From NCBI RefSeq assembly GCF_001428845.1, contig NZ_LMIU01000022.1, forward strand, positions 738,542 through 802,541: 64,000 nt of DNA. Reading direction: 5' to 3'. Made by a program: the position numbers and the translations under genes. Under the pieces are notes generated by a model. That model made no database searches. It worked only from the letters and a program-made list of their open reading frames with translations, and was not told where the DNA came from. Source of the DNA: Achromobacter sp. Root83. Its GTDB lineage: Bacteria > Pseudomonadota > Gammaproteobacteria > Burkholderiales > Burkholderiaceae_B. How positions within the stretch are numbered: the first letter of the stretch is position 1; the number at the start of each line of letters is the position of its first letter. Below, piece by piece: positions 39,401 through 50,210 of the stretch.

Positions 39401-39619
39401 TCATTTGGAGCGGAAAACTATCCTGGCTCGCGTCAGATCATAGGGCGTGAGCTCCACTGTGACCTTGTCACCCGGCAGGATCCGGATGTAATGCATACGC
39501 ATCTTGCCGGAAATATGGCCCAACACCACGTGGCCGTTTTCGAGCTTGACGCGAAATGTCGCGTTCGGGAGGTTCTCAAGAACCTCGCCTTGCATCTGAA
39601 TGACGTCGTCCTTGGACAT
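39401..39619 (-). CDS. infA: translation initiation factor IF-1
   Basis: 72-residue OB-fold protein with [20 protein letters not shown] and [19 protein letters not shown]. Its position between secY and rpmJ is typical for betaproteobacteria and differs from E. coli. Confidence 0.97.
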   Translation of the reverse strand: MSKDDVIQMQGEVLENLPNATFRVKLENGHVVLGHISGKMRMHYIRILPGDKVTVELTPYDLTRARIVFRSK

Positions 39620-39627
39620 TCTTTTGC

Positions 39628-40953
39628 TTACCGCATCGGCAAACCCGCGCCCTTGAAGTTAGCCTTCTTGAGCAACGAGTCGTACTGGTGAGACATCATG
39701 TAGGCCTGAACCTGTGCCATGAAATCCATCGTCACCACCACAATGATCAACAGAGACGTACCACCGAAGTAGAAAGGAACGTTCCAGCGCATCACCAAGA
39801 ATTCCGGCAACAGGCACACCAACGTGATGTAGATGGCACCTGCGAGCGTCAAACGCATCAGGATCTTGTCGATGTAGCGCGCTGTTTGCTCGCCCGGACG
39901 GATGCCCGGAACAAACGCACCACTCTTCTTCAGGTTGTCCGCCGTTTCGCGGCTGTTGAAAACCAGAGCCGTGTAGAAGAAGCAGAAGAAAATAATCGCG
40001 ACCGAGTACAGCGTGATGTAGAGCGGTTGACGAGGCGACAGGGCCGCAGCCAGGTCGCTAAGCCAGCGCATGTTCTCACTGCTGGAGAACCAGCTTGTGA
40101 TCGTGGCCGGGAACAGGATGATCGACGACGCGAAGATCGGCGGAATCACCCCAGCCATGTTCAGCTTCAGCGGCAAATGCGAGCTCTGACCACCGTAGAC
40201 CTTGTTGCCGACCTGACGCTTGGCGTAGTTCACCGTGATCTTGCGCTGTCCGCGTTCCACGAACACCACAAAAGCGGTAACCAGCACCACCAGAGCCACG
40301 ATGAACAGCGCCGAAAGCACGGACATCGCGTTGGTGCGGACCAGGTCCAACAATGCAGCCAGCGCCGCGGGCAGACCCGCCACGATACCTGCGAAGATCA
40401 GGATGGAAATCCCGTTGCCAAGACCGCGTTCCGTGATTTGCTCACCCAGCCACATGACGAACATGGTGCCGGTGACCAAGGTCACGACGGTCGTGAAGCG
40501 AAACAGCATGCCCGGATCGATCACCAGTCCCTGTTGGGACTCCAACGCCACCGAAATGCCCACTGCTTGCACCAGCGCCAGCACGACCGTGCCATAGCGG
40601 GTGTATTGGGTAATCTTCCGACGTCCGGCTTCGCCCTCTTTCTTGAGCGCTTCCAGAGACGGCACCACCACCGACATCAACTGCATGATGATGGATGCCG
40701 AAATGTACGGCATGATCCCCAGGGCAAAAATCGAGAAACGCGAGAGCGCCCCGCCCGAGAACATGTTGAACAGGCCCAGGATCCCGCCCTGGTTCTGACG
40801 GAACAAGTCCGCCAGCGCATCCGGATTGATACCCGGTACGGGGATGTGTGTACCCAAACGGTAAACCACCAGGGCGAGCACCAGGAACACAAGACGGCGC
40901 TTCAAATCGCCGTACCGTGCTCCGGTTTTGCCCAATGCCTGCGCGTTAGCCAC
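39628..40953 (-). CDS. secY: protein translocase subunit SecY
   Basis: 441 residues with ten membrane segments; the plug-region [26 protein letters not shown] and the cytoplasmic loop VNYAKRQVG are recognisable. Forms the Sec channel with SecE and SecG. Confidence 0.98.
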   Translation of the reverse strand: MANAQALGKTGARYGDLKRRLVFLVLALVVYRLGTHIPVPGINPDALADLFRQNQGGILGLFNMFSGGALSRFSIFALGIMPYISASIIMQLMSVVVPSLEALKKEGEAGRRKITQYTRYGTVVLALVQAVGISVALESQQGLVIDPGMLFRFTTVVTLVTGTMFVMWLGEQITERGLGNGISILIFAGIVAGLPAALAALLDLVRTNAMSVLSALFIVALVVLVTAFVVFVERGQRKITVNYAKRQVGNKVYGGQSSHLPLKLNMAGVIPPIFASSIILFPATITSWFSSSENMRWLSDLAAALSPRQPLYITLYSVAIIFFCFFYTALVFNSRETADNLKKSGAFVPGIRPGEQTARYIDKILMRLTLAGAIYITLVCLLPEFLVMRWNVPFYFGGTSLLIIVVVTMDFMAQVQAYMMSHQYDSLLKKANFKGAGLPMR

Positions 40954-40966
40954 TCGTCACCTCTGA

Positions 40967-41407
40967 TCAGTCAAGCGAGCCGCCCGCGGCCTCGATGGCG
41001 GCGCGAGCGCCGGCCGTCGCGGTAATGCCCTTGAGCACGACCTTGCGCGAGAGTTCACCCGACTTGATGACCTTGGCGTAACGAACCGCCTGGCCAATCA
41101 CGCCAGCCGCCTTCAGCACTTGCACATCGATTTCGTCGATGGGCAGGGCCTGGAGGTCCGACAAAAGAACTTGGGCATACAGGTGTTGACCCAGCGGGGT
41201 GAAACCACGCTTGGGCAGGCGACGTTGCAGCGGCATTTGACCGCCTTCGAAGCCAACCTTATGGAAACCGCCCGAGCGCGACTTCTGACCCTTGTGGCCA
41301 CGGCCGGCGGTTTTACCCAGACCCGAACCGATACCACGGCCGACGCGGCGCTTGGCGTGCTTGCTGCCCTCAGCGGGCTTCAGCGAATTAAGTTGCATAT
41401 CCGACAT
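40967..41407 (-). CDS. rplO: 50S ribosomal protein L15
   Basis: 146 residues; N-terminal [45 protein letters not shown] stretch starts a few residues in (MSDMQLN), so the second Met may be the true start. It is 13 bases upstream of secY. Confidence 0.97.
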   Translation of the reverse strand: MSDMQLNSLKPAEGSKHAKRRVGRGIGSGLGKTAGRGHKGQKSRSGGFHKVGFEGGQMPLQRRLPKRGFTPLGQHLYAQVLLSDLQALPIDEIDVQVLKAAGVIGQAVRYAKVIKSGELSRKVVLKGITATAGARAAIEAAGGSLD

Positions 41408-41416
41408 GGTGATTCC

Positions 41417-41602
41417 TTAGGCTTCCGAGACGGAAATAAGATAATCCACCTTACGGATCATCCCACGCACCTCGGGCGTATCGACCAGCACGCGGCTGCT
41501 GTTGATGCGACCCAAGCCCAAACCGCGAACCGTATCACGGTGCGATTGCTTGGTACCGATCACCGAGCGCACGAGGGTCACTTTGATCTGCTTCTGAGCC
41601 AT
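41417..41602 (-). CDS. rpmD: 50S ribosomal protein L30
   Basis: 61 residues, [24 protein letters not shown] being the conserved core. It sits three bases after rpsE. Confidence 0.97.
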   Translation of the reverse strand: MAQKQIKVTLVRSVIGTKQSHRDTVRGLGLGRINSSRVLVDTPEVRGMIRKVDYLISVSEA

Positions 41603-41605
41603 GAT

Positions 41606-42127
41606 TTACCCCAGGATTTCTTCGACCGACTTGCCGCGCTTGGCAGCAACATCGGCCGGGGTCAGGGAAGCGCGCAGGCCGTTCAACGTGGCGCGAACCA
41701 TGTTGTAGGGATTGCTCGAGCCCAGGCTCTTGGCAACCACGTTACGCACACCCATCACATCAAAAATAGCGCGCATCGGGCCGCCGGCGATAACGCCAGT
41801 ACCTTCAGCAGCGGGCGAGATCAGCACGGTAGCGGCGCCATGCTTGCCAACCACGGTGTGGTGGAGCGTGCCGTTCTTCAGAGCAACCTTGAACATGCCG
41901 CGACGGGCTTGTTCCATGGCCTTCTGAACGGACACCGGCACTTCACGCGCCTTGCCCTTGCCCATGCCGATGCGGCCATCGCCATCGCCAACCACGGTCA
42001 GCGCGGCAAAGCTCATGGTGCGACCACCCTTGACCACTTTGCTCACGCGGTTGACCGCGATCATCTTTTCGCGGAGGCCGTCATCGTTCTCTTTTTCCGC
42101 GGCGTTCTTGCCTTGTACTTTAGCCAT
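41606..42127 (-). CDS. rpsE: 30S ribosomal protein S5
   Basis: 173 residues; the S5 RNA-binding domain has [25 protein letters not shown], followed by GIGMGKAREV-type and [19 protein letters not shown] segments. Confidence 0.98.
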   Translation of the reverse strand: MAKVQGKNAAEKENDDGLREKMIAVNRVSKVVKGGRTMSFAALTVVGDGDGRIGMGKGKAREVPVSVQKAMEQARRGMFKVALKNGTLHHTVVGKHGAATVLISPAAEGTGVIAGGPMRAIFDVMGVRNVVAKSLGSSNPYNMVRATLNGLRASLTPADVAAKRGKSVEEILG

Positions 42128-42142
42128 TTGACAGATCCTCGC

Positions 42143-42508
42143 TTAGAACTTCAGGCCGGCTTCACGCGCGGCATCGGCCAGCGCTTTCACGCGGCCATGG
42201 TAACGAAAGCCCGAGCGATCGAAAGCGACCAGTTCAATACCGGCGGCTTTGGCCTTTTCGGCCACACGCTTGCCGACCAGCGTAGCAGCGGCTTTGTTGC
42301 CGCCCTGACCGGTTTGGCCGGCCAGTTGCGCACGCACTTCGGCTTCCACCGTCGAGGCGCTGACCAGAATGCGATCGCCTTCCGGCGAAATGATGTTGGC
42401 GTAGATGTGCTGGTTCGAGCGGAAGATCGAGAGGCGGTTGACGCGCAACTCGTTGATCTTCCGGCGGGTCGGAACCGCACGACGCAAACGGGAAACTTTT
42501 TTGTCCAT
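42143..42508 (-). CDS. rplR: 50S ribosomal protein L18
   Basis: 121 residues; [20 protein letters not shown] and the C-terminal [26 protein letters not shown] are family-typical. Binds 5S rRNA. Confidence 0.97.
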   Translation of the reverse strand: MDKKVSRLRRAVPTRRKINELRVNRLSIFRSNQHIYANIISPEGDRILVSASTVEAEVRAQLAGQTGQGGNKAAATLVGKRVAEKAKAAGIELVAFDRSGFRYHGRVKALADAAREAGLKF

Positions 42509-42529
42509 GATTCGTCCTTGCGTGCGCCG

Positions 42530-43063
42530 TTATTTCTTCTTGGTTTCTTTGATGACGACGCGTTCGTCCGAGTAACGCACGCCCTTGCCCTTGTAGGGTT
42601 CGGGTTCGCGGTACGCGCGGATTTCAGCGGCCATCTGACCGACGACTTGCTTGTTGGCGCCCTTGATGACGATTTCCGTCTGGGTGGGGCATTCGGCCTT
42701 GATACCGGCCGGCAACTGGTGCAAAACGTCGTGCGAGAAACCGAGCTGCAGCTTAACGGCGTCGCCTTGAATCGAGGCGCGGTAACCCACGCCAACCAGA
42801 TTCAGCTTGCGCTCGAATCCCTTGCTAACGCCGGTAACCATATTGGCCACCAGCGCGCGCACGGTACCCGACATGGCGTTGGCGTGACGCGTTTCGTTGG
42901 CGGCGGCAAACGTGAGCTTGCCTTCGTCCAGCGAAACCGTGACGTCGCCAGTCAGGGCTTGGGTCAAGGAACCCAGCGGGCCCTTGACGGTGATCTGATC
43001 CTGCTTGATGTCAGCTTCGACACCCTTGGGCAGTTCGACCGGATACTTAGCGATACGTGACAT
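42530..43063 (-). CDS. rplF: 50S ribosomal protein L6
   Basis: 177 residues, starting [17 protein letters not shown]-terminal [22 protein letters not shown] is the conserved L6 signature. Confidence 0.98.
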   Translation of the reverse strand: MSRIAKYPVELPKGVEADIKQDQITVKGPLGSLTQALTGDVTVSLDEGKLTFAAANETRHANAMSGTVRALVANMVTGVSKGFERKLNLVGVGYRASIQGDAVKLQLGFSHDVLHQLPAGIKAECPTQTEIVIKGANKQVVGQMAAEIRAYREPEPYKGKGVRYSDERVVIKETKKK

Positions 43064-43075
43064 TAGAATTTCTCC

Positions 43076-43471
43076 TTAGGCCACGTAGCACAGCACTTCG
43101 CCGCCGACGCCGTTGGCGCGAGCCTTACGGTCGGTCATGACGCCGCGCGAGGTCGAAACGATAGCCACGCCCAGGCCGTTCATGACCTGAGGAATGCTGG
43201 TACGGCCCTTGTAGATACGCAGACCAGGACGCGAGACGCGTTCGATGCGCTCGATGACCGGACGACCTGCGTAGTACTTCAGGGTGATCTCGAGGTCAGG
43301 CTTGGCCTGAGTGCCCTTGATTTCAAAGCTGTCGATGTAGCCTTCGTCTTTCAGCACGGCGGCAATAGCCGCCTTCAGCTTCGAGGAGGGCATGCTCACC
43401 GTAACTTTGTCCACTTGCTGCGCATTGCGAATGCGGGTCAGCATATCGGCGATGGGATCGCTCATGCTCAT
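43076..43471 (-). CDS. rpsH: 30S ribosomal protein S8
   Basis: 131 residues, starting [18 protein letters not shown]; ends with [22 protein letters not shown]. In E. coli S8 is the repressor of the spc operon. Confidence 0.98.
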   Translation of the reverse strand: MSMSDPIADMLTRIRNAQQVDKVTVSMPSSKLKAAIAAVLKDEGYIDSFEIKGTQAKPDLEITLKYYAGRPVIERIERVSRPGLRIYKGRTSIPQVMNGLGVAIVSTSRGVMTDRKARANGVGGEVLCYVA

Positions 43472-43481
43472 ATTGTTTCTC

Positions 43482-43787
43482 CTACCAGCTGGCCTTGGTG
43501 ATGCCGGGGATTTCGCCCTTCATCGCCATTTCACGCAGTTTGTGGCGCGTCAGGCCGAACTTGCGGAACACACCGCGAGGACGACCGGTGACCACGCAAC
43601 GGTTACGTTGACGCGTCGGGTTGGCATTGCGCGGCAGCTGTTGCAGCTTGAGCCGAGCTTGGTAACGTTCTTCGTCGGTCTTCGACTGGTCGTCAATGAT
43701 CGACTTCAACTCAGCGCGCTTGGCAGCGAACTTGTCAGCCAGCTTGGCGCGCTTGATGTCGCGATTGATGAGGGAAAGTTTTGCCAC
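43482..43787 (-). CDS. rpsN: 30S ribosomal protein S14
   Basis: 101 residues, the long zinc-free form: [27 protein letters not shown] lacks the paired CxxC motifs of the short form. Confidence 0.97.
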   Translation of the reverse strand: MAKLSLINRDIKRAKLADKFAAKRAELKSIIDDQSKTDEERYQARLKLQQLPRNANPTRQRNRCVVTGRPRGVFRKFGLTRHKLREMAMKGEIPGITKASW

Positions 43788-43799
43788 GTCATCAGCCCC

Positions 43800-44339
43800 T
43801 TAGTTACGGAACGGGAAGCTGAAGGCCGTCAACAGCGCCTTGGCTTCTTCGTCGGTCTTCGCGGAGGTGGTGATGCTGATGTTCAGCCCACGCAGCGCGT
43901 CGATCTTGTCGTACTCGATTTCGGGGAAAATGATCTGCTCTTTCACCCCGATGTTGTAGTTGCCACGGCCGTCGAACGCACGACCCGAGATCCCGCGGAA
44001 GTCGCGCACGCGAGGCAGCGCAACCGCCACCAGGCGATCCAGGAATTCGTACATGCGTTGACCACGCAACGTGACCATGCAACCAATCGGGTAGTTTTCG
44101 CGGATCTTGAAACCGGCGATAGCCTTCTTGGTCTTCGTCACGACAGGCTTTTGGCCAGCGATCTTGGTCAGGTCCGACACAGCGTGTTCGATAACCTTCT
44201 TATCGGACACCGCTTCCGAGACACCCATGTTCAGGGTGATCTTGGTGATGCGCGGCACTTCCATGACGCTCTTGTAGCCAAACTTGGCCTGCAGGTCGCC
44301 AGCGACCTTGCTCTTGTAGAAATCTTGCAAACGAGACAT
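43800..44339 (-). CDS. rplE: 50S ribosomal protein L5
   Basis: 179 residues; [14 protein letters not shown] near the N-terminus and [17 protein letters not shown] are conserved. Binds 5S rRNA with L18. Confidence 0.98.
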   Translation of the reverse strand: MSRLQDFYKSKVAGDLQAKFGYKSVMEVPRITKITLNMGVSEAVSDKKVIEHAVSDLTKIAGQKPVVTKTKKAIAGFKIRENYPIGCMVTLRGQRMYEFLDRLVAVALPRVRDFRGISGRAFDGRGNYNIGVKEQIIFPEIEYDKIDALRGLNISITTSAKTDEEAKALLTAFSFPFRN

Positions 44340-44351
44340 GTCTATCGCCCC

Positions 44352-44672
44352 TTACGCCTTGGCGCCGACAACGGCACCATTGGAACGGAACACGCGAACC
44401 TTGCCGCCGTCGACATCCTTAACGCCCACGCGGTCGCCACGACCGGTTGCGGGGTTGAAGAGCGCCACATTCGAGATGTGGATCGGCATGGTCTTTTCGA
44501 CAATCCCGCCTGGGTTGTTAGCCATCGGGTTGGCTTTCACGTGCTTCTTGACGACGTTGACGCCTTCGACCAGAACGTGGTCGGCATCAACGCGGGCCAG
44601 CACGGTACCGCGACGCTTCTTGTCGCGGCCGGTCAGGACGATGACTTCGTCGCCTTTACGAATGTTGTTCAT
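44352..44672 (-). CDS. rplX: 50S ribosomal protein L24
   Basis: 106 residues; KOW motif near the N-terminus ([21 protein letters not shown]). Confidence 0.97.
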   Translation of the reverse strand: MNNIRKGDEVIVLTGRDKKRRGTVLARVDADHVLVEGVNVVKKHVKANPMANNPGGIVEKTMPIHISNVALFNPATGRGDRVGVKDVDGGKVRVFRSNGAVVGAKA

Positions 44673-44683
44673 CGTAGGGCTCC

Positions 44684-45052
44684 TTACAGCACTTCCGGGG
44701 CCAACGACACGATCTTCATGAACTTCTCGGTACGCAGTTCACGCGTAACGGGTCCGAAGATGCGGGTGCCGATGGGCTCCAGCTTGGCGTTGAGCAACAC
44801 GGCGGCATTGCCACCGAAACGAATCAGCGAACCGTCTTTACGGCGCACGCCCTTGGCGGTACGAACCACCACGGCATTGTAAATTTCGCCTTTCTTGACG
44901 CGTCCGCGCGGAGCCGCATCTTTGACGCTCACCTTGATGATGTCGCCGATACCGGCATAACGGCGCTTGGAGCCACCGAGCACCTTAATGCACATGACAT
45001 GACGCGCACCAGTGTTATCGGCCACATCCAGCGTGGTCTGCATTTGGATCAT
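44684..45052 (-). CDS. rplN: 50S ribosomal protein L14, first gene of the spc part
   Basis: 122 residues; [34 protein letters not shown] is the invariant N-terminus. In most bacteria this gene directly follows rpsQ. Here rpsQ is 13.3 kb away, and rplN instead has its own promoter-like site and long leader. Confidence 0.98.
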   Translation of the reverse strand: MIQMQTTLDVADNTGARHVMCIKVLGGSKRRYAGIGDIIKVSVKDAAPRGRVKKGEIYNAVVVRTAKGVRRKDGSLIRFGGNAAVLLNAKLEPIGTRIFGPVTRELRTEKFMKIVSLAPEVL

Positions 45053-45292
45053 GATTTTTCCTGTTCCAACTTAACTGGAAATACGGTTTTCCCAACAAGG
45101 GAACACTGCAATTCCTGCCAGTTTTGGTCCCGTCAGGTCTGCCGCCCTGCTTTTTTGTCGGCAAGTCCACAACATCTGGACCAGCAACTGGTTGGCAACG
45201 CAACGACCCTGGGTTGAAATCCTGCGGGTATTCCCCCCGACGCGCTCACTTAACCTTCGGCTAAGTGAATCGACAATCTGGGAAAGCTGATC
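45053..45292 (-). promoter_or_regulatory. structured 5' leader of rplN
   Basis: No gene is seen in this stretch. Read on the minus strand it holds three hairpins: TCACTTAGCC / GGTTAAGTGA with a GAA loop near the 5' end (45246-45268), TTCCC / GGGAA (45089-45103), and TTCCA / TGGAA (45064-45080), which lies directly before the AGGAAAA ribosome binding site. None is followed by a T-tract. The last could sequester the translation start, so translational feedback by a ribosomal protein is possible. Confidence 0.5.
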
Positions 45293-45321
45293 ATTCTAGC
45301 GTGGTTAAATTTTGAGCGCAA
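45293..45321 (-). promoter_or_regulatory. predicted sigma70 promoter of the rplN-rplQ transcript
   Basis: On the minus strand TTGCGC, a 17-base AT-rich spacer, then TAGAAT. Transcription would begin near 45286, giving a leader of about 234 nt before rplN. Confidence 0.7.
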
Positions 45322-45392
45322 GCACTTTGTTGGGTTAGCGCACAAAAGACCACGCCCCCCTGTATGGGGAACGTTTTGCGGGCCATCCGCCC

Positions 45393-46145
45393 CTATTTTT
45401 GGCGGTAAAAGCCCTTCTCCCAGGCATCATGATTTGCCTTGCCGCGGCGGATTTCATCCGTGAACGGCGCGGCCATGAGCACCAGGCGATTCAACCATTT
45501 TACAGGAGCGCGGCAAGGGCGCTCGAAGTCCACGAACAACACGGCCCGGAGCCCGCCGGTGTCATTGTGGACCTGGTGGGGGTACAGGTCATCAAACACC
45601 ACGGCCCGCCCTTCCCGCCAGCTATAGCGCTCGCCACCGACCTCGATCCAGCAACGGTCCGCGGGTTCCGGGACCACCAAGCCAAGATGCAGGCGCAACA
45701 CGCCGTTGTACGGGCCGGTGTGCAGCGGAATACGCTTGCCCGGTTCAAGGATCGAGAAGAACGCGGTGCGGATGCCGGGAATCTTTTTGAGCGCCCGGGC
45801 GGTGGCGGGGCATCGAGCCAGGTTGCGCTGGGAGCGCAGGCCATAACCCATGAAGACGAAGGTCTTCCACTGGTTGTCGGATGTGATCATGCCCACATCC
45901 GGGGAGATCTCGTGGAAGGCCGGCAAATGCTGGCGTTCGGAAAGCAGCTCCGCGACCTCGGCCCGAATGGCCGGCGCCTGAGCTTCCAGGGTTGCGATCC
46001 ATGGAAATTGGCTGTTCTCGAAAATAGGCCGGTCGCCCACCAGCGAGGCCAGCGCGATACGCTGGCGCAACCAATCGACAAAGCGGAAGAAGGCCCGGGA
46101 ATAGGCACTGGGTTTGCCAGCCGGACTCGCGTCGACGGGTTGCAC
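45393..46145 (-). CDS. aspartyl/asparaginyl beta-hydroxylase-fold dioxygenase, LpxO-like
   Basis: 250-residue Fe(II)/2-oxoglutarate dioxygenase. Iron and co-substrate residues are visible: His142 in LHTGPYNG, Arg151 and His153 in RLHLGL, His190 in DLYPHQVHN, and Arg200. Segments FSILEPG, CWIEVGGERYSWREGRAVVFDD and VDFERP resemble LpxO, which hydroxylates the lipid A secondary acyl chain. Unlike Salmonella LpxO it shows no clear membrane helix. It is the first gene of the insert that separates rplN from rpsQ, reading toward rplN. Confidence 0.75.
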   Translation of the reverse strand: MQPVDASPAGKPSAYSRAFFRFVDWLRQRIALASLVGDRPIFENSQFPWIATLEAQAPAIRAEVAELLSERQHLPAFHEISPDVGMITSDNQWKTFVFMGYGLRSQRNLARCPATARALKKIPGIRTAFFSILEPGKRIPLHTGPYNGVLRLHLGLVVPEPADRCWIEVGGERYSWREGRAVVFDDLYPHQVHNDTGGLRAVLFVDFERPCRAPVKWLNRLVLMAAPFTDEIRRGKANHDAWEKGFYRQK

Positions 46146-46336
46146 AATAGGCCTCGGAGATCAGAGCCGGAGATGTCCCATTCTGTCGGTCAGGCCGGGC
46201 GCGCGCAAGCATTGCGTGCGTTATTGGCTCCTACCGTCTGGCCGGGATTGGACCTCCCCGGCGTGCGGAAGCTGGTTTAGACTGCCGTGGGCGACAGCGA
46301 TCGCTACCCACTCCTATTTCGCAAGGAACGACAGGC

Positions 46337-47764
46337 ATGTATGAACAGTTGGCGCTGTATATCGACGGCGAATTCGTCGCCGGTGAGGGCAGGCGCACCC
46401 AGGACGTCATCAACCCGGCCACGCTCGAAGTCCTCGGCCAACTGCCTCACGCCACCGAAGCGGATCTGGACCGTGCGCTAGCCGCCGCCCAGCGCGCCTT
46501 CGAATCCTGGAAGAAATCCTCGCCCATGGATCGTTCGGCCATCCTGCGCAAGGTGGCCACGCTGTCGCGCGAGCGCGCCAAGGAAATCGGCCGCAACATG
46601 ACTCTGGACCAGGGCAAGCCGCTGGCCGAGGCCGTGGGCGAGGTCACCTCCTGCGCCGAACACGCCGATTGGCACGCCGAAGAATGCCGCCGCATTTATG
46701 GCCGCGTGATCCAGCCGCGCAATCCCGATGTCCGCCAGATCGTCGTGCGCGAACCCATCGGCGTCTGCGCGGCGTTCACGCCCTGGAACTTCCCGTACAA
46801 CCAGGCCATCCGCAAGATCGCCGCCGCGATCGGCGCCGGCTGCACGGTCGTCCTGAAGGGCCCGGAAGACTCCCCCAGCGCCGTAATGGCGATTGCCCGC
46901 ATGTTCCATGACGCCGGCCTGCCCAAGGGATGCCTGAACATCGTCTGGGGCGAGCCCGCCAAGATCTCCGACTACCTGATCCGTTCGCCGATCGTGCGCA
47001 AGGTGTCGTTCACCGGTTCCGTGCCGGTGGGCAAACAGCTCGCCGCATTGGCCGGCGCGCACATGAAGCGCGTCACCATGGAATTGGGCGGCCACTCGCC
47101 CGTGCTGGTATTCGACGACGCCGACATCGATCGCGCCGCCGAGATGCTGGCCAAGTTCAAGGTGCGCAACGCGGGCCAGGTCTGCGTCTCGCCGACCCGC
47201 TTCTATGTGCAGAACGGCGCCTACGAGCAATTCCTGGCGCGATTCTCCGACGTGCTGAAGAACATCAAGGTGGGCGACGGCATGGAAGCCGGCACCGACA
47301 TGGGTCCGCTGGCGCATGAACGCCGCGTGCCCGCCATGAGCGCGTTCATCGATGACGCCAAGAAGCACGGCGGCAAGGTGGTGGTCGGCGGCGGCCCTCT
47401 GGACCGCAAGGGCTTCTTCTTCGCCCCCACGGTCGTGACGGATCTTCCCGACAACTCCATGCTGATGACCGAAGAGCCCTTCGGTCCGGTCGCGCCCGTC
47501 GTCCGGTTTGCCGACACCGACGAAGTGCTGCGTCGCGCCAACAGCCTGCCGTTCGGTCTGTCTTCGTACGTGTTCACGAATTCGCTCAAGACGGCGACCA
47601 AGGTCTCCAACGGTCTCGAGGCCGGCATGGTCAACATCAACCATTTCGGCAGCGCCCTGGCTGAAACGCCCTTTGGCGGCATCAAGGACAGCGGCATCGG
47701 CAGCGAAGGCGGCACCGAAACGTTCGAAGGCTATCTGGTCACGAAGTTCATTACGCACATCTGA
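46337..47764 (+). CDS. NAD(P)-dependent aldehyde dehydrogenase (succinate-semialdehyde type)
   Basis: 475 residues of the aldehyde dehydrogenase superfamily. Oxyanion Asn151 lies in PWNFPYNQ, the nucleotide fold motif FTGSVPVGK at 225-233, general base Glu249 in ELGGHSP, and nucleophile Cys283 in [11 protein letters not shown]. The closest branch by motif seems to be succinate-semialdehyde dehydrogenase-like, but substrate assignment from motifs alone is weak. It is a single-gene unit with a strong terminator behind. Confidence 0.85.
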   Translation: MYEQLALYIDGEFVAGEGRRTQDVINPATLEVLGQLPHATEADLDRALAAAQRAFESWKKSSPMDRSAILRKVATLSRERAKEIGRNMTLDQGKPLAEAVGEVTSCAEHADWHAEECRRIYGRVIQPRNPDVRQIVVREPIGVCAAFTPWNFPYNQAIRKIAAAIGAGCTVVLKGPEDSPSAVMAIARMFHDAGLPKGCLNIVWGEPAKISDYLIRSPIVRKVSFTGSVPVGKQLAALAGAHMKRVTMELGGHSPVLVFDDADIDRAAEMLAKFKVRNAGQVCVSPTRFYVQNGAYEQFLARFSDVLKNIKVGDGMEAGTDMGPLAHERRVPAMSAFIDDAKKHGGKVVVGGGPLDRKGFFFAPTVVTDLPDNSMLMTEEPFGPVAPVVRFADTDEVLRRANSLPFGLSSYVFTNSLKTATKVSNGLEAGMVNINHFGSALAETPFGGIKDSGIGSEGGTETFEGYLVTKFITHI

Positions 47765-47789
47765 TCAGTGCAGCCCGTCGGAGCAAAAG

Positions 47790-47812
47790 AAACCCCGCAA
47801 GGGGTTTTTTTT
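47790..47812 (+). terminator. rho-independent terminator after the aldehyde dehydrogenase
   Basis: AAACCCC / GGGGTTT stem with a GCAA loop and eight T residues. Confidence 0.9.
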
Positions 47813-47957
47813 CGCCTGCCGCCCGCGCACGGATGCCTGCGTGCGTTTCATGATGCTGTCATCGGCATCGGGGAGTATTGCGCCTCGCTGACAGGCTCCT
47901 GACTCCGTACCGGGGAGACGGCCGCCTGGCAAAAATACTCCAGGAATCGAACGCGCA

Positions 47958-50120
47958 ATGACACCCCTTTTCCGTTTTGCCCGCACGGCGGGCGCCGCGG
48001 CGCTCGTGGCGATGCTGGCCGCTTGCGGCGGCGACAACGATGACGACAAGAGCCCAGTCGCCGAGACGCCTCCCACGGAGACGCCCGCCCAGCCGCCCGC
48101 CCCGGTGCAGGTCGCGTTCATGCCCGACATCCACTTTCACGACGTCTATGCCGACTTCAAGGACGGGTCGTTCCCGGGGATTCCCAATCCCAAGGCCGGC
48201 GACAACGCCACGATCCGGACGATGTACGCGCAACTGACATCGACACGCTTGTTCAACGAGAACTACTTTGCCTTCCTGGCCGCGCTGGACGATGCCGTGG
48301 CGCGCGGGGTGAAGTACATCGCGCTGCCTGGCGACTTCTCGGATGATGGCCAGCCCGTGCACATGCGCGACCTGGTCAAGATCATGGACGACTACTCGAA
48401 GAAGCATGGCATCCAGTTCTTCGCGGCCCCGGGCAATCACGACCCCAATCGTCCGTTCAACCAGGCCGCTGGCAAAAGCGACTACCTGGGCCTGGATCCG
48501 ACGACCGGCGTGATCGGGTTCTCGCAGCCCATCTACAGCCGCGGCGGCAATGCCGCGTGCAGCACCCCCTATGGCGGCGACTGGGCCCGCATCGGCAATA
48601 CGTATTGCACCGAAGAGGTGCTGCACATGGGCTACGCCGGCATCACCGACGCGCTCAAGCAGCATGGCTTCATGCCGCAGCCGCAGAACGTCTACTACGA
48701 AACCCCGTACAGCACCTACAAGTACGAGGACTACGACCACGGCACCGCGCTTGCGCAGGCCAACTGGACAAACCGCCAATACGAAATCTGCGCCGAAGGG
48801 ACCGGCGGCCCCGGCAAGCCGGCTCACTACACCCTGTGCAAAATGGTTCCGGACACGTCGTATGTCGTGGAACCCGTGAAGGGCGTGTGGCTGGTCGGCC
48901 TGGACGCCAACGTCTATGTGCCCACTGGCATCGGCGCAAATGACTTCACGGGCTCGGGCGACCAGGGCTACAACAAGATGCTCACGCACAAGGCGCACGT
49001 CATCAAGTGGCTGGCCGACGTCGTGGCCCGCGGCAAGGCGCAAGGCAAGCAGGTCATTGCCTTCAGCCACTTCCCGATGTCGGAGTTCTTCAACGGCGCA
49101 TCGGACGACATCGAGGCGCTGCTGGGCGTCAACAAGATGCAGATGGTCCGCCGTCCCGCCGAAAATACGACCCGTGCGCTGGCGCAAACCGGTTTGAAAG
49201 TGCACGTGGGCGGCCACATGCATTTCAATGACATGGCGCTGCGCAATTATGGCGGTGACAACGCGCTCTTCAATATCCAGGCGCCTTCCATGGCGGCTTA
49301 TGTGCCCGCCTACAAGCTCATGACGCTGCAAAGCGCCGACAAGATCGAAGTGCAGACCATCCGGCTCGACAAGGTGCCACGCTTTGACGAACTGTTCGAT
49401 CTCTATCGCGCCGAGAACGCCTATGACGTGCCGCCCCGCTGGGATGTATCGATCCTGGACGCCACGGACTACGGCGACTTCACGTATCGCTACATGAGTG
49501 AACTGGTGCGCCTGCGCCTGCTCAATGACGATTGGCGCTGCGAAATGCGCGAACTGGTGAAGAGCCCCTTGACCGGCGCCGATCTGCTGACGTTCTCGCA
49601 GCTTCAGACGACCGTCACGCTCAAGGAATTGGCGAACACCGGCGACCGGAACAATCTGACCCCGGCATTCTTCGCGTGCCTCGCGGATGGCGGCGGAAGC
49701 GGCGCCAGCAACGCGGCCTATGCCGGCAACGTGGCCGACGCGCAGGCCCGCGCGCAAGCCCTGGCCCAGGCCAACGGCATGCAACTGGCGGACTTCGCGC
49801 AGTGGAAGGCATTGGAGCTGGCAGGCGACTTCGTGCGCTTGGCCAACGCCGGCGACCTGGCGTTCGCGGACATTCCCGCCCAGCGCGCCAACCAATACAA
49901 GCTGCTGGCCCAGGCCCTGAGCCAGACCAATGCTGCGGTGCAGATGAGCGGCGGCAGCGTCAGCAATGCCACCACGCCGGCCGACCTGTTCAAGGCTCGC
50001 TTCAAGCCGTTGATGGCGATCATGCTCAAGCTGGCGGCCGGCGCGCCTTCGGAGCATATCCGCCTGGACCTGACGACCAACAGCATCGTCAACCTGTCGA
50101 ACCAGCCCTCGCCGTTCTAG
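47958..50120 (+). CDS. large metallophosphoesterase lipoprotein
   Basis: 720 residues. The signal peptide ends in lipobox LAAC (lipidated Cys23), followed by an Asp/Pro-rich linker. The calcineurin-type metal motifs follow: D57-x-H59 (MPDIHFHD), GD at 125-126, GNHD at 159-162, a SHFPMSE segment, and GHMH at 419-422. The long gap before the last motif contains inserted loops with several cysteines. The last 290 residues are outside the catalytic core, Ala-rich and mostly helical, with no domain I recognise. It probably acts on a phosphoester in the periplasm or at the outer membrane. Confidence 0.8.
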   Translation: MTPLFRFARTAGAAALVAMLAACGGDNDDDKSPVAETPPTETPAQPPAPVQVAFMPDIHFHDVYADFKDGSFPGIPNPKAGDNATIRTMYAQLTSTRLFNENYFAFLAALDDAVARGVKYIALPGDFSDDGQPVHMRDLVKIMDDYSKKHGIQFFAAPGNHDPNRPFNQAAGKSDYLGLDPTTGVIGFSQPIYSRGGNAACSTPYGGDWARIGNTYCTEEVLHMGYAGITDALKQHGFMPQPQNVYYETPYSTYKYEDYDHGTALAQANWTNRQYEICAEGTGGPGKPAHYTLCKMVPDTSYVVEPVKGVWLVGLDANVYVPTGIGANDFTGSGDQGYNKMLTHKAHVIKWLADVVARGKAQGKQVIAFSHFPMSEFFNGASDDIEALLGVNKMQMVRRPAENTTRALAQTGLKVHVGGHMHFNDMALRNYGGDNALFNIQAPSMAAYVPAYKLMTLQSADKIEVQTIRLDKVPRFDELFDLYRAENAYDVPPRWDVSILDATDYGDFTYRYMSELVRLRLLNDDWRCEMRELVKSPLTGADLLTFSQLQTTVTLKELANTGDRNNLTPAFFACLADGGGSGASNAAYAGNVADAQARAQALAQANGMQLADFAQWKALELAGDFVRLANAGDLAFADIPAQRANQYKLLAQALSQTNAAVQMSGGSVSNATTPADLFKARFKPLMAIMLKLAAGAPSEHIRLDLTTNSIVNLSNQPSPF

Positions 50121-50147
50121 ACCCGGTGCGCCCATCCCGGCGCGCTG

Positions 50148-50172
50148 ACGGCCCACCCTTTGCGGTGGGCCG
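50148..50172 (+). terminator. terminator hairpin after the metallophosphoesterase
   Basis: ACGGCCCACC / GGTGGGCCGT with a five-base loop and TTGTCTT tail. Confidence 0.75.
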
Positions 50173-50210
50173 TTGTCTTGGTGAGCCGCTCGGCGGGTCC
50201 GCCGGCCGGA

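Noticed and set aside
45246..45268. Hairpin with ten-pair stem as a terminator
   Set aside because: No T-tract follows on either strand; a leader structure fits better.
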